Assembly (NCBI GenBank): GCA_015272325.1
Contig: JACYLU010000036.1
Location: forward strand, 310,001-374,000
Source: Synechococcales cyanobacterium C42_A2020_086
GTDB taxonomy: Bacteria; Cyanobacteriota; Cyanobacteriia; Elainellales; Elainellaceae
Length of the DNA stretch: 64,000 nt
Reading direction: 5' to 3'
A program made the position numbers and the translations under genes. Of the stretch, positions 56,461 through 64,000 are shown piece by piece. Below the pieces are notes generated by a model that saw only the letters and a list, made by a program, of their open reading frames with translations, searched no databases and was not told the origin of the DNA. Positions within the stretch are counted from its first letter, which is position 1; every line of letters starts with the position of its first letter.

Positions 56461-56542
56461 TGATAATCGTTTTCATGACATACCCAAGGCATCATAACAA
56501 ATGATAATCGTTTCCATGGTGCACCCAAGGCATCATAGCAAA
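56461..56542. promoter_or_regulatory. Duplicated 41-bp Zur-type operator between znuC and znuA
   Basis: Two copies 41 bases apart. Each begins with a box (tgataatcgttttcat at 56461-56476 and tgataatcgtttccat at 56502-56517) that is an imperfect inverted repeat of the Fur/Zur kind and continues with cccaaggcatcata(a/g)caaa. The boxes lie about 23 bases upstream of znuC and 54 bases upstream of znuA, fitting zinc-dependent repression of both directions. Zur rather than Fur is inferred from the genes. Confidence 0.85.
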
Positions 56543-56570
56543 AGCCCTTGCAAGCTCAAACCGGGAGGTC

Positions 56571-57710
56571 ATGATGTTTAACCGAATGGGAATTGGCAAT
56601 CGGTACTGGAGTGCTGCGGCATTAGTACTGACTCTAGGCGTAGGAGGCTGTACCCAGGCTAACCAAACTGCTCAGCAGCCCGACGCCGAAGCACCGACTG
56701 CGTCAACCGCGGAACAGCCGCAGGTGGTTGCCACATCGACCGTGCTGTGCGACCTGACCCAACAGATCGCGGCCGACACTATCGACCTGACCTGTCTGCT
56801 GTCTCCCAATCAAGATCCCCATGTCTATGCTGCAACGCCCTCGGACCGAAAAGCCATTGAGGATGCCGATTTAGTGCTGTATGGGGGCTACAACTACGAG
56901 CCAGGACTGATCCGCATCATTCAAGCCACGACAACCCCTGCTGCTAAAGTCGCCGTTTTTGAAGCAGCAGTCCCAAAACCCCTGCTCGGCAAGGAGCATG
57001 ACCACGGGCACGACCATGGCGAGGAGCACGATCACGGTGACGAAACAGCCCATGACCATGACCATGACCATACACACGAGTCTGAAACGGCCGCCAATCT
57101 GGATACTGCCGATCACGACCATGGAGCTGAGGCAGACCTAGTTCCCGATCCGCATATTTGGCACAATGCCTTAAACGGAGTGGCAATCGCCAGGGTGATC
57201 GAAACAAACCTCAGCCAAGTTGCGCCCGAACATGCCGCACAGTATCAGCAAAATGCCGCAGCCCTCACCCGCCAACTGACCAACCTCGACGATTGGATCA
57301 AAACCCAGGTGGCGACGGTCCCGGTCCCTGAGCGCAAACTTGTGACGACCCACGAAGCCTTGGGCTACTTCGCCGATGCTTATGGCTTCACCGTCGCTGG
57401 AGCCATTAAAGGACTCAGCACCGAGGAAAAACCTTCGGCTGCCCGCCTCACCGAGCTAGCCGACCAGCTCAAGCAATCCCAAGTACCGGCTGTGTTTATC
57501 GAAACTACCACCAACCCCAAACTGATTGAGACCGTGGCCCGCGAAGCCAATGTCACCGTGGCCGAAACGCCCCTCTTTATTGAAGGTCCCGGCGGCGAAG
57601 GAACGCCAGCTCCTACCTATCAAGACATGCTGATTTCCAATACCTGCACAATCGTCAATGCTCTGGGCGGTCGTTGCGATAGTGCTACTGCTCCTCGAGG
57701 CGACTCCTGA
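56571..57710 (+). CDS. znuA: Zinc ABC transporter substrate-binding lipoprotein
   Basis: 379 residues; start at ATG 56571 or 56574 after GGGAGGTC. Lipoprotein signal (LVLTLGVGGC, Cys about 27). Cluster A-1 binding fold with zinc ligands in PHIWHNALN, THEALGYFADAYGF and VFIETTTNPKLIETVA. A loop of about 55 residues (about 140-195) is rich in His/Asp/Glu (EHDHGHDHGEEHDHGD), the zinc-scavenging loop typical of ZnuA. The TGA stop lies in an 11-bp tandem duplication. Confidence 0.95.
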   Translation: MMFNRMGIGNRYWSAAALVLTLGVGGCTQANQTAQQPDAEAPTASTAEQPQVVATSTVLCDLTQQIAADTIDLTCLLSPNQDPHVYAATPSDRKAIEDADLVLYGGYNYEPGLIRIIQATTTPAAKVAVFEAAVPKPLLGKEHDHGHDHGEEHDHGDETAHDHDHDHTHESETAANLDTADHDHGAEADLVPDPHIWHNALNGVAIARVIETNLSQVAPEHAAQYQQNAAALTRQLTNLDDWIKTQVATVPVPERKLVTTHEALGYFADAYGFTVAGAIKGLSTEEKPSAARLTELADQLKQSQVPAVFIETTTNPKLIETVAREANVTVAETPLFIEGPGGEGTPAPTYQDMLISNTCTIVNALGGRCDSATAPRGDS

Positions 57711-57726
57711 ACTATTCCTGAACTAT
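57705..57726. repeat. Perfect 11-bp tandem duplication across the znuA stop
   Basis: tcctgaactat twice. The first copy contains the TGA (57708-57710). A second overlapping repeat, attgagttca, follows. Confidence 0.92.
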
Positions 57727-57775
57727 TGAGTTCAATTGAGTTCAGTCAAGTTCATTTGGGGCACTGAAACCACAG

Positions 57776-57800
57776 AAAACCCCCCGGGTGACCAGGGGGT
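57776..57800 (-). terminator. Probable terminator of the fasciclin gene
   Basis: On the minus strand ACCCCC and GGGGGG form a six-pair stem around TGGTCACC and are followed by TTTTC. It lies 180 bases beyond the fasciclin stop. GC-rich stem plus short U-run. Confidence 0.55.
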
Positions 57801-57979
57801 GTGAATCAGGGTGCATCTACCATTCCCTTCATCTGCCTTGAAGCCGGGTATCAGGAACCACACGACTCATTCCAGGGAGACTTCATCCAGTCTTCAGAAA
57901 TGCCACGAATCACTTCATCAACGGTTGAAGATTCAGCTCATGAGCAGCCCATGAATTTCCTATCTGGATGAATGGGAGA

Positions 57980-58642
57980 CTAAAGAGCCAAGTCGGGAGG
58001 CAGAATTACCTGGTCTACAATGTGGACTACACCATTGCTGGCTTGCAGGTCGGGCTGAGTCACGCTGGCATTATTGACCCGGACCTGGTTAGCCGCTGCA
58101 TCAACCTGCACCTCGACCGATTCTCCAGCCACCGTCTGCACCTCACCCGACTGAATCTGATCCGAGGTCACAGTTCCAGGAACAACATGGTACAGCAACA
58201 ACTGCCGCAGGGTCTCACGATTTTCGGGCAGGAGTAACTGTTGTCGTGTTTCCTCAGGAAGAGCCGCAAAGGCTTCATCGCTAGGAGCAAAAACGGTGTA
58301 GCTGGCGCTATCTCCTTCTAGGGTCTCCTGTAGCCCTGCGGCGTCAATGGCTGAAGCAAGGGTACTCAAGGAAGGGTTATTGTCAATCACAGAAGCGACA
58401 TCCTCACCCCTATCCGTTTGACCAACTGTATCAGGGCTGGTACCCGGTGCTGTATCGGGTTCTGCAGGTGCTTGTGCAGCCGGAGATTCAGCTGTCGGAG
58501 CTTGAGCGTCCGGTGTTTGAGTCGTCTCTGGTGCACAGGCAGCAATAATGGGCAGCAGCAGCAACCCTGCGGTCAGGGTCAGCCACGACTTGATCGAACG
58601 ATTTGAACCTTTTGAATCTTGAGTATGGATGGGAGTCCGCAT
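57980..58642 (-). CDS. Fasciclin (FAS1) domain lipoprotein
   Basis: 220 residues. Lipoprotein signal (WLTLTAGLLLLPIIAAC, Cys about 36), Ala/Pro/Thr/Glu-rich linker about 37-80, and one FAS1 domain about 82-218 (SLSTLASAIDAAGLQETLEG, YTVFAPSDEAFAALP, LRQLLLYHVVPGTV, NGVVHIVDQVILPP). FAS1 domains mediate adhesion to cells or polysaccharide. The domain is of normal length. Anchored in the outer leaflet or periplasm. Confidence 0.93.
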   Translation of the reverse strand: MRTPIHTQDSKGSNRSIKSWLTLTAGLLLLPIIAACAPETTQTPDAQAPTAESPAAQAPAEPDTAPGTSPDTVGQTDRGEDVASVIDNNPSLSTLASAIDAAGLQETLEGDSASYTVFAPSDEAFAALPEETRQQLLLPENRETLRQLLLYHVVPGTVTSDQIQSGEVQTVAGESVEVQVDAAANQVRVNNASVTQPDLQASNGVVHIVDQVILPPDLAL

Positions 58643-59610
58643 AGGATACCTCTCTAAAGTGCTTTGAATGTGCTCAAACCGGTTCTAAAGAACCTTGGCG
58701 ACTCTGGGCAGTCGCCTAAACCAATACTGCAGGTGGCAAACTAGTAGCAGTTCCTGAACGTCAGTCCAGACCCACTTCAGACCACACCGGACTGCTGCCG
58801 CACTTCCCGCAGAAATGAATCCAAAACCCAGTTCGACCTCAAAAGCAGCCCTAAACAACTGCCTCTGAAGGTGTGCTCAGCTCAAACAAGACCTCAAGCA
58901 AGTCGGCTTGACCCAGCCTTGCGACTAGTCCCAGCGAGTCCAAATGGGAAGACGAGCTAGGTGAACACTAGGTGAATTAACTGTGAATGCTTTTAGCCAC
59001 TGGTTTAGTTAGCATCTCCCTCATTCTGTAAACAGGGGGCTGAGATGGTCATTCGGAAGGCTCCTCAGTGGAGACACTCGTCACCCGATGATGCATCGTC
59101 AACCTGGTGTGGGTTGCCTGAATTCATTGGCTCGTTTCACATCGTAAGAGCAGCGGCCGCGCTAGCCGTCTGTCTTTAGTCAGAGATTGCCAAATAGCTG
59201 CCGAGACGATTGGTAAGCGCTCGCTCTCCTATCTAGAAGGTAAGAGCTCAATTCTTTTGCTGCTAGCGGTGGTGTAAGTCTCCAGTGGAAACGAGTTGAG
59301 AAATGGTGGATCGCCCTAGGTCTGATGAAGATTGGGGAATGAAGATTGGGGAAAGACATTGGCGAGGACTAGGCAGTCGTGCAACCCTTACTCTCTTCCT
59401 GTCTGCGATATGACCTTTGGGTGTAAGTTATTGAGAGATTAACTTGAGCAATGCAAGGCAACCCACTGTCGCCGGGGCAGCATGAAATTTCCTGGGACTA
59501 GGACGGCTCAACCGTGAACAGACATCCCAGATCCAGCCATCCCAGAAGACGGGTGGACGGACCATGGGCCAGCAGGGGGAATAGGCGGGTGCCTGAAGGA
59601 GAAACACAGC
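58643..59610. other. Long spacer without genes
   Basis: 968 bases. A 14-bp tandem duplication is at 59325-59352. Minus-strand frame 59428-59718 lacks any coding sign and overlaps the next gene. Upstream of the fasciclin start (58643-58700) and of the DUF4336 gene there must be promoters; none is obvious. No RNA gene recognised. Confidence 0.4.
59325..59352. repeat. Perfect 14-bp tandem duplication
   Basis: atgaagattgggga twice. Confidence 0.92.
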
Positions 59611-60837
59611 GTGGATAGAGACAGCACACCCGTCGCCCGAGAGCAAACCCAAGCAGATGCAGACTGGGCATGGCGGTTTTGGTTTACTCTGCCGCTGTAT
59701 CCCTATGGGCAGCGACATACCCTACGCAAGGAAATTATTCAAGATACCATTTGGACCTTTGATCAGATTCAGGGAGTCCTCTACGTGACGGTGCCGATCC
59801 GCATGACGATGGTGCGGCTAGCAAGGGGCGGTCTGCTGATCTACGCTCCTGTGGCTCCCACCCGCGAGTGTATCCGGCTGGTGCAGGAGCTAGTCGCCCA
59901 GCATGGCGAGGTGAGATACATCATTCTGCCCACAGTATCGGGACTGGAGCACAAGGTGTTTGTCGGACCATTTGCACGATGCTTTCCTAGTGCTCAAGTG
60001 TTTGTGGCTCCGCATCAGTGGAGTTTTCCGGTGAATCTGCCGCTGAGTTGGCTAGGATTTCCTAGCCAGCGGACGCACGTTCTGCCAGCCGACAGCCGCC
60101 AAGCTCCCTTTGCTGACGAGTTCGATTATGCCCTGCTCGGTCCGATTAGCCTTGGGTTGGGGCCCTTCGCCGAGGTAGCCTTCTTTCACAGAGCCTCCCA
60201 GACGCTGCTGGTTACTGATGCGGTGGTTTCGGTGCCCGAGGAGCCGCCGCCCATTGTGCAGCTCGATCCAGCCGGGCTGCTATTCCATGCAAAAGACCAC
60301 GCTCTAGAACAGGTGGCTGACACTCAAGCCAATCGCCTTAAGGGATGGCAGCGCATTTGCCTGTTTTCCTTCTACTTTCGTCCAAGTGCGCTAGATGTAG
60401 TACCGCTGGGTAAAGTAGTGAGCAATGCCCTAAAATCGCCCTATCGCTCAAGGCAGAACTATTTTGGACTGTATCCCTTTCGCTGGCAGCCCGGCTGGGA
60501 GCGCTCCTTTGCGGCCCTGCGCGGTGATGGTCGCCTATTTGTTGCTCCGATTTTGCAGACCCTGATCTTGAACCGTGCTCCTGCGGAAACCCTCGCTTGG
60601 GCAAATCGCGTGGCCAGCTGGCCGCTGCAGCGCATCATTCCCTGCCACTTTGATGCTCCTATTGCTGCTGACGCTCGCCAGTTTCGTCGTGCCTTTGCTT
60701 TCCTGGAGCAGCACCCTGCTGATGCCGATGGTGTCTTACATGCGCCGCTGCCCGAAGCCGATTTTGAATTTCTTAAAACCCTAGAAGCAGGGCTAATCAA
60801 GCGGGGCATTACGCCTGCAGCCAAAGCCAAAGTTTAA
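59611..60837 (+). CDS. DUF4336 domain protein
   Basis: 408 residues from GTG 59611, with GGAG about nine bases upstream. DUF4336 family, common in cyanobacteria and algae, with a metallo-beta-lactamase-like layout: IYAPVAPTRECIRLVQEL, VRYIILPTVSGLEHKVFVGPFARCFPSAQVFV, VAFFHRASQTLLVTDAVV and the terminal RIIPCHFDAPI. Histidines in these segments are in metal-site-like places but the full HxHxDH motif is absent. Function unknown; the thylakoid or chloroplast location of plant relatives is only suggestive. 39 bases before the LeuA-like gene. Confidence 0.85.
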   Translation: MDRDSTPVAREQTQADADWAWRFWFTLPLYPYGQRHTLRKEIIQDTIWTFDQIQGVLYVTVPIRMTMVRLARGGLLIYAPVAPTRECIRLVQELVAQHGEVRYIILPTVSGLEHKVFVGPFARCFPSAQVFVAPHQWSFPVNLPLSWLGFPSQRTHVLPADSRQAPFADEFDYALLGPISLGLGPFAEVAFFHRASQTLLVTDAVVSVPEEPPPIVQLDPAGLLFHAKDHALEQVADTQANRLKGWQRICLFSFYFRPSALDVVPLGKVVSNALKSPYRSRQNYFGLYPFRWQPGWERSFAALRGDGRLFVAPILQTLILNRAPAETLAWANRVASWPLQRIIPCHFDAPIAADARQFRRAFAFLEQHPADADGVLHAPLPEADFEFLKTLEAGLIKRGITPAAKAKV

Positions 60838-60876
60838 TCCCGCTCTCCTATTGCTGAGTGACTCGAACTAAGAATC

Positions 60877-61734
60877 ATGCCTGACGAGATAGCCCTTCCC
60901 AACTTGATTTTGCTCGATACGACCCTGCGCGATGGCGAGTTAACGCCTGGGGTTCGGATCACGGTTGCCCAAAAGCTACAGCTTGCTGAGTTGCTCGACG
61001 CTGCTGGCATCGATGTAATTGAAGTAGGCTATCCGGGAGCCTATGCCAAAGATGTGGACGCGGTGCAGCAGGTAGCCAATCGCTTGCAGCGAGCAACCGT
61101 TTGCGCCCTAGCTCATACCAAACACGACGAAATTATCAGTGCCGGTGTCGTGATTCAGCCGGCTCGTCGCGGCCGCATTCATCTCTACACGCGGGTGCAT
61201 CTTGACGCGGACGCCAATCCGCAGCAGGTGCTGACCCACCTAGAAGAAAGCATTACCCTCGCTCGCGAGTATACTGACGATGTGGAATGGTCTGCCTTTG
61301 ATGCTCCCCGCAGTCAGCCGGATTTTCTCTATCGCGCTGTAGAAACGGCGATTGCCGCTGGAGCAACCACCATTAATATTCCCGACAGCATGGGAGCGTC
61401 CGATCCCGACAGCTTTACTCGGCTGCTGTCTTCGATTCAACAACACGTGCCGAATATTGACCAGGCGATTCTCTCGGTGCACTGCCACAACGATCGGGGG
61501 TTAGCCGTGCAAAACTCGATTGCCGCCATTCACCACGGAGTCCGGCAGGTTGAATGTGCAGTCAACGGCTTGGGAGCCAGAAAAGGCAATACTGATCTCA
61601 AAACCCTGGTAACGATGCTGTGGCAGGATCAGCAAGTGCTGCAACCTGTGCACCAACGCTATGCCGTGAATCTCGATTGGCAACTGCTCGATCAAGCCTC
61701 TGAACTAGTGAAGCAGATGACAGGAATACGCTAG
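60877..61734 (+). CDS. Short LeuA/homocitrate synthase-like aldolase
   Basis: 285 residues with an HMGL-like TIM barrel: LLDTTLRDGELTPGV (substrate/metal motif, DGEL instead of DGEQ), IEVGYPG, TINIPDSMG, SVHCHNDRGLAVQNSIAAI (metal HxH) and ECAVNGLGARKGN. It lacks the C-terminal LeuA regulatory domain and the linker, so it should not be feedback-inhibited by leucine in the usual way. Could be an isopropylmalate synthase-like, homocitrate synthase or another acetyl-CoA aldolase. No leu or nif genes are near. Confidence 0.85.
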   Translation: MPDEIALPNLILLDTTLRDGELTPGVRITVAQKLQLAELLDAAGIDVIEVGYPGAYAKDVDAVQQVANRLQRATVCALAHTKHDEIISAGVVIQPARRGRIHLYTRVHLDADANPQQVLTHLEESITLAREYTDDVEWSAFDAPRSQPDFLYRAVETAIAAGATTINIPDSMGASDPDSFTRLLSSIQQHVPNIDQAILSVHCHNDRGLAVQNSIAAIHHGVRQVECAVNGLGARKGNTDLKTLVTMLWQDQQVLQPVHQRYAVNLDWQLLDQASELVKQMTGIR

Positions 61735-61788
61735 CCTGCCTCTGGAAACAGGAATGCCCCCCAACACGGGACAAGCTTCTTGCTGCAA

Positions 61789-62532
61789 CTAGCCTTCCAG
61801 AGAAGGGGAATTCAACAGATCAACGTCACCAGGCAGGCTCGATGGATTAGCGGTTGAAAGCTGCTGCACCTCGCCTACCACACGGGCTTGACTGGCCATC
61901 AGATGGCTACGAATAGCGGCTACGGCCCTATCTACTTGGCGCTCGGCGATGGCCTGATAAATCTGACGATGCTCAATGCGGATTTCCAGCACTTCCGGGT
62001 TGTGCTGCGTGGTTTGCACCCGGAGCAGTGCCATTTTATCAAACACCTGATCCAATAGCCCGACCAACCAGCGATTGCCCGAGCTTTCCGCAATCAGCCG
62101 ATGAAAGCCATAGTCGAGATTGAGTAACTGCATCACCTTTAGGTTGGGGGATTTACCCGGCACAAGCGCTTCCGCCTGCACCACGTAGTCTTCGAGCTGA
62201 GCGAGCTGCCGTTGAGTCGCCTGTGCACAAGCACCCGCCACCGAGAGTTGCTCGAGCGCCAGTCGACAATCATAGAGCTGTACAGCATCAATCACCGAGA
62301 TGGACGTCACCTGAAGACCACCAGACCCGTCTGATGTGACTAATCCATCTTTTTGCAACTGCCGCAGCGCTTCCCGAATCGGGGTACGGCTCACCTGCAA
62401 CTGCTGAGCGAGCTGCGTTTCCACCAAACGCTCGCTGGGCGCAAAATCACCCGATAGGATGCTCGTCCGTAGGGCTTGGTAGGTTTGCTCGTGCAATGAT
62501 TTGCTTCGCTGAATCGGCGGGACAGCCACCAT
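61789..62532 (-). CDS. GntR family regulator with FCD domain (FadR subfamily)
   Basis: 247 residues from ATG 62532, after AAGGAG with ten bases spacing. Winged helix about 8-75 (LHEQTYQALRTSILSGDFAPSERLVETQLAQQLQVSRTPIREALRQLQKDGLV), FCD effector domain about 85-225 with the metal-site histidines expected in LDYGFHRLIAES, EHRQIYQAI and IRSHLMA. Such regulators respond to carboxylic acids. The convergent LeuA-like aldolase gene makes a product of that class, but a link is only inferred. Confidence 0.9.
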   Translation of the reverse strand: MVAVPPIQRSKSLHEQTYQALRTSILSGDFAPSERLVETQLAQQLQVSRTPIREALRQLQKDGLVTSDGSGGLQVTSISVIDAVQLYDCRLALEQLSVAGACAQATQRQLAQLEDYVVQAEALVPGKSPNLKVMQLLNLDYGFHRLIAESSGNRWLVGLLDQVFDKMALLRVQTTQHNPEVLEIRIEHRQIYQAIAERQVDRAVAAIRSHLMASQARVVGEVQQLSTANPSSLPGDVDLLNSPSLEG

Positions 62533-62980
62533 TACGTTCGATCTCCTTGGCAAGCAGCAACTCACCTAACGTTACGCTACATCTAGGGTGTTCTGTTGGG
62601 AGCAGTGCTCTCAACGTCCTGAGGATTGAAGTTAGCATCAGTAGCGCTCTTTCCAGAACCTAGTCAAAAGTCTAGTCAAACTGTTTTCTTAGCTTTATTG
62701 TCCTCTTAGCTCTATTATCTCATCCAGAATCAAGACCAACGGTGCAATCTGCATACAGCATACGTAGCGGTTCCCCGATAGGTTTGTAGCAGAAACAACG
62801 ATCGATCTAGACGCTCTAGACGCTGCTGCCTGCCATTGAGTTGCGGCCTGTGAATTGCTGCCGGCCAGTGGGTGTCTTCGCACTCCGAGCGTATCATCCC
62901 TAGACAACTTAGGGAAAAATAGAGAGAATTCCCGAAGCTGGCGATGGTTTTATAGGTCGCGCCAGCAGTTACCTCTGAAC
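62533..62980. other. Spacer with short duplications
   Basis: 448 bases between the GntR/FCD gene and the Nudix gene. Duplications: ctagtcaaa at 62660-62683 (12-bp period), tcttagct(t/c)tatt at 62687-62720 (17-bp period), tctagacgc at 62806-62823 (9-bp period, perfect). No gene supported. The frame of the Nudix gene is open from 62855. Confidence 0.5.
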
Positions 62981-63655
62981 GTGCAGATTTCCGATTTCGT
63001 CACGCCAACAACCCCTGCCGGAACCGCTCTCTTTCTCACCTGGAACGGCTATCACGTCTTTGTCATTTCAAAACGAGAGGTGCTGCATGGTGTGGAATCT
63101 CTGCGCTTTGCAGGGGTGGGGGGCAAACGCCAGAATCCGCAAGAGTCACTAGTGGATTGTGCCTTACGGGAAAGCGTTGAAGAAATTGGTGCTGTGGTTT
63201 CTAGCATCGACAGTGCCGAACAAACCTACTGGCTACAAGCCGATGGCTCGCTGGAAGTCGTGGACTTTACTGATGAGGCGGCAGCAGGGCGAGTGCAGCC
63301 CCGGTTAATTTGGGAGAAACGCAAGCACTCGAGCTACGGCAGCATGACCAATCGAGATATCCCCTACTATCTCGTTGCCTTTAATGCCAGCTTGAGCGGA
63401 CAGCCTCGACCTCTCAATGAAATCGCGGCGATCTTGTATCTCACCGACCAGCACTTGTCTGGTATGCAGCAGCCGTTTCCCCTCACCTTGGCGATGTTGC
63501 TAGCGGCAGGCGCACAGGTAGAGTGTCAATCTGGAATCACACTTGAGACAGACGCAACGCTCGTTCCCCACGGTACCGCTCAGTTTCTGGTGCAGCAGCT
63601 CACTTTCTACCGCAGCGGCAGGCAGCCCGGCCGCAATAACTCAGTGAATTTGTGA
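62981..63655 (+). CDS. Nudix-type hydrolase
   Basis: About 224 residues if GTG 62981 is the start; the frame is open to ATG 62855, but the added residues look non-coding. The Nudix box is GGKRQNPQESLVDCALRESVEEIG, with the REx2EExG core intact and one extra residue before the first Glu. A strand FLTWNGYHVFVISKREVLHG precedes it. Substrate unknown. The C-terminal ~60 residues include TLAMLLAAGAQVEC. Start position is the weak point. Confidence 0.75.
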   Translation: MQISDFVTPTTPAGTALFLTWNGYHVFVISKREVLHGVESLRFAGVGGKRQNPQESLVDCALRESVEEIGAVVSSIDSAEQTYWLQADGSLEVVDFTDEAAAGRVQPRLIWEKRKHSSYGSMTNRDIPYYLVAFNASLSGQPRPLNEIAAILYLTDQHLSGMQQPFPLTLAMLLAAGAQVECQSGITLETDATLVPHGTAQFLVQQLTFYRSGRQPGRNNSVNL

Positions 63656-63820
63656 CTGACCTGTTCCTGGTGCTGAGAGCTAAGAAGGGGATAACCGAGT
63701 AACGCCCCAGCTAGGCAATTGCTTTTTATCCCGTTTTGCTTAACAATCATTAATATATTTAATGAACTTATGTGAAGGGATGATCTTAGCATCGTCTTGA
63801 CACAGCGCTCTTTGCAGCAT

Positions 63821-63854
63821 TCACGATATTTAATCACTCACGATATTTAATCAC
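63821..63854. repeat. Perfect 17-bp tandem duplication at a start codon
   Basis: tcacgatatttaatcac twice, ending one base before the ATG of the last gene. It displaces any ribosome site. Confidence 0.95.
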
Positions 63855-63855
63855 A

Positions 63856-64000
63856 ATGTCTAATCAACTAGGAAAACCTCGCCCGCTGTGGCGGGTGTTG
63901 GCACTATCGGCCGTGACGGGACTAGCTTATTACGGCTGGTATAAATGGGTGATCCAAGATGAGCTACATCGCTATACTGGCTCGGATTGGTCAGGAGCCG
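63856..64000 (+). CDS. Start of a membrane protein gene, cut by the window end
   Basis: Only the first 48 codons are present: begins MSNQLGKPRPLWRVLALSA, with a hydrophobic stretch about 14-28 (LALSAVTGLAYYGWY) and then KWVIQDELHRYTGSDWSG. An N-terminal membrane anchor is likely. Not recognised. The frame is open to the end of the window. Confidence 0.6.
   Translation, partial: MSNQLGKPRPLWRVLALSAVTGLAYYGWYKWVIQDELHRYTGSDWSGA

Noticed and set aside
59428-59718. 96-codon minus-strand frame before the DUF4336 gene
   Set aside because: Overlaps the start of a supported gene and has no coding features.

Overview
The window is chromosomal DNA of a cyanobacterium, most likely a filamentous Leptolyngbya-like organism. 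The case rests on families that are largely or wholly cyanobacterial: HetR, the RuBisCO accumulation factor Raf1, DUF3370, DUF4278, DUF4336, an Uma2 nuclease-like protein, and GAF domains of the cyanobacteriochrome type. There is no phage, no CRISPR array, no rRNA and no intact insertion sequence.

Layout. 0.5-6 kb: a DUF3370 exported protein, purK, an exported pentapeptide-repeat protein, a structured minus-strand RNA resembling an orphan HEARO/omega RNA, and an Uma2 protein. 6.5-10.3 kb: one very large hybrid signalling protein with an OmpR-type DNA-binding response regulator at its N-terminus and a DXCF-type cyanobacteriochrome GAF. 10.8-16.4 kb: a run of probable stress or maintenance genes (DUF4278, a 48-residue ORF, Hsp20, PRC-barrel, phosphoribosyltransferase, dienelactone-hydrolase-like, bactofilin-like membrane protein, pentapeptide repeat). 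16.5-24.7 kb: tRNA-Ala(GGC), raf1, cobL, a glycine-zipper protein, small conserved proteins, YihY/BrkB and DUF2231 membrane proteins, and a peroxiredoxin-like/2OG-oxygenase fusion.

25.5-38.7 kb is a signalling island: a REC-wHTH-Hpt-REC regulator, hetR (convergent), a PAS histidine kinase with a dead receiver, a stand-alone receiver, an unusual HisKA-EAL protein, a 1604-residue multi-GAF kinase with a second cyanobacteriochrome-like GAF, and a REC-histidine kinase.

38.7-52.9 kb is a nitrogen and one-carbon gene group unusual for a cyanobacterium: a sarcosine-oxidase-like FAD enzyme, a glutamine-synthetase-family ligase, a solute-binding-like protein without signal peptide, a PhyH oxygenase, an ammonium transporter with a small membrane partner, an acyl-CoA-dehydrogenase-fold flavoprotein, a MOSC (mARC-like) enzyme, a DUF1989-GcvT fusion, a GntR/UTRA regulator and a cytochrome b561-like protein. 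The set suggests breakdown of a methylated or guanidino-type nitrogen compound, but the substrate is not determinable here. 53-64 kb: a small ORF with a textbook terminator, an alpha/beta hydrolase lacking its nucleophile, znuBC/znuA around a duplicated Zur-type operator, a fasciclin lipoprotein, DUF4336, a short LeuA-like aldolase, a GntR/FCD regulator, a Nudix protein and a truncated final gene.

A theme running across the whole window is short perfect or near-perfect tandem duplications of 9-17 bp in the spacers, often with an 11-bp period. At least eight of them cover the stop codon of a gene.
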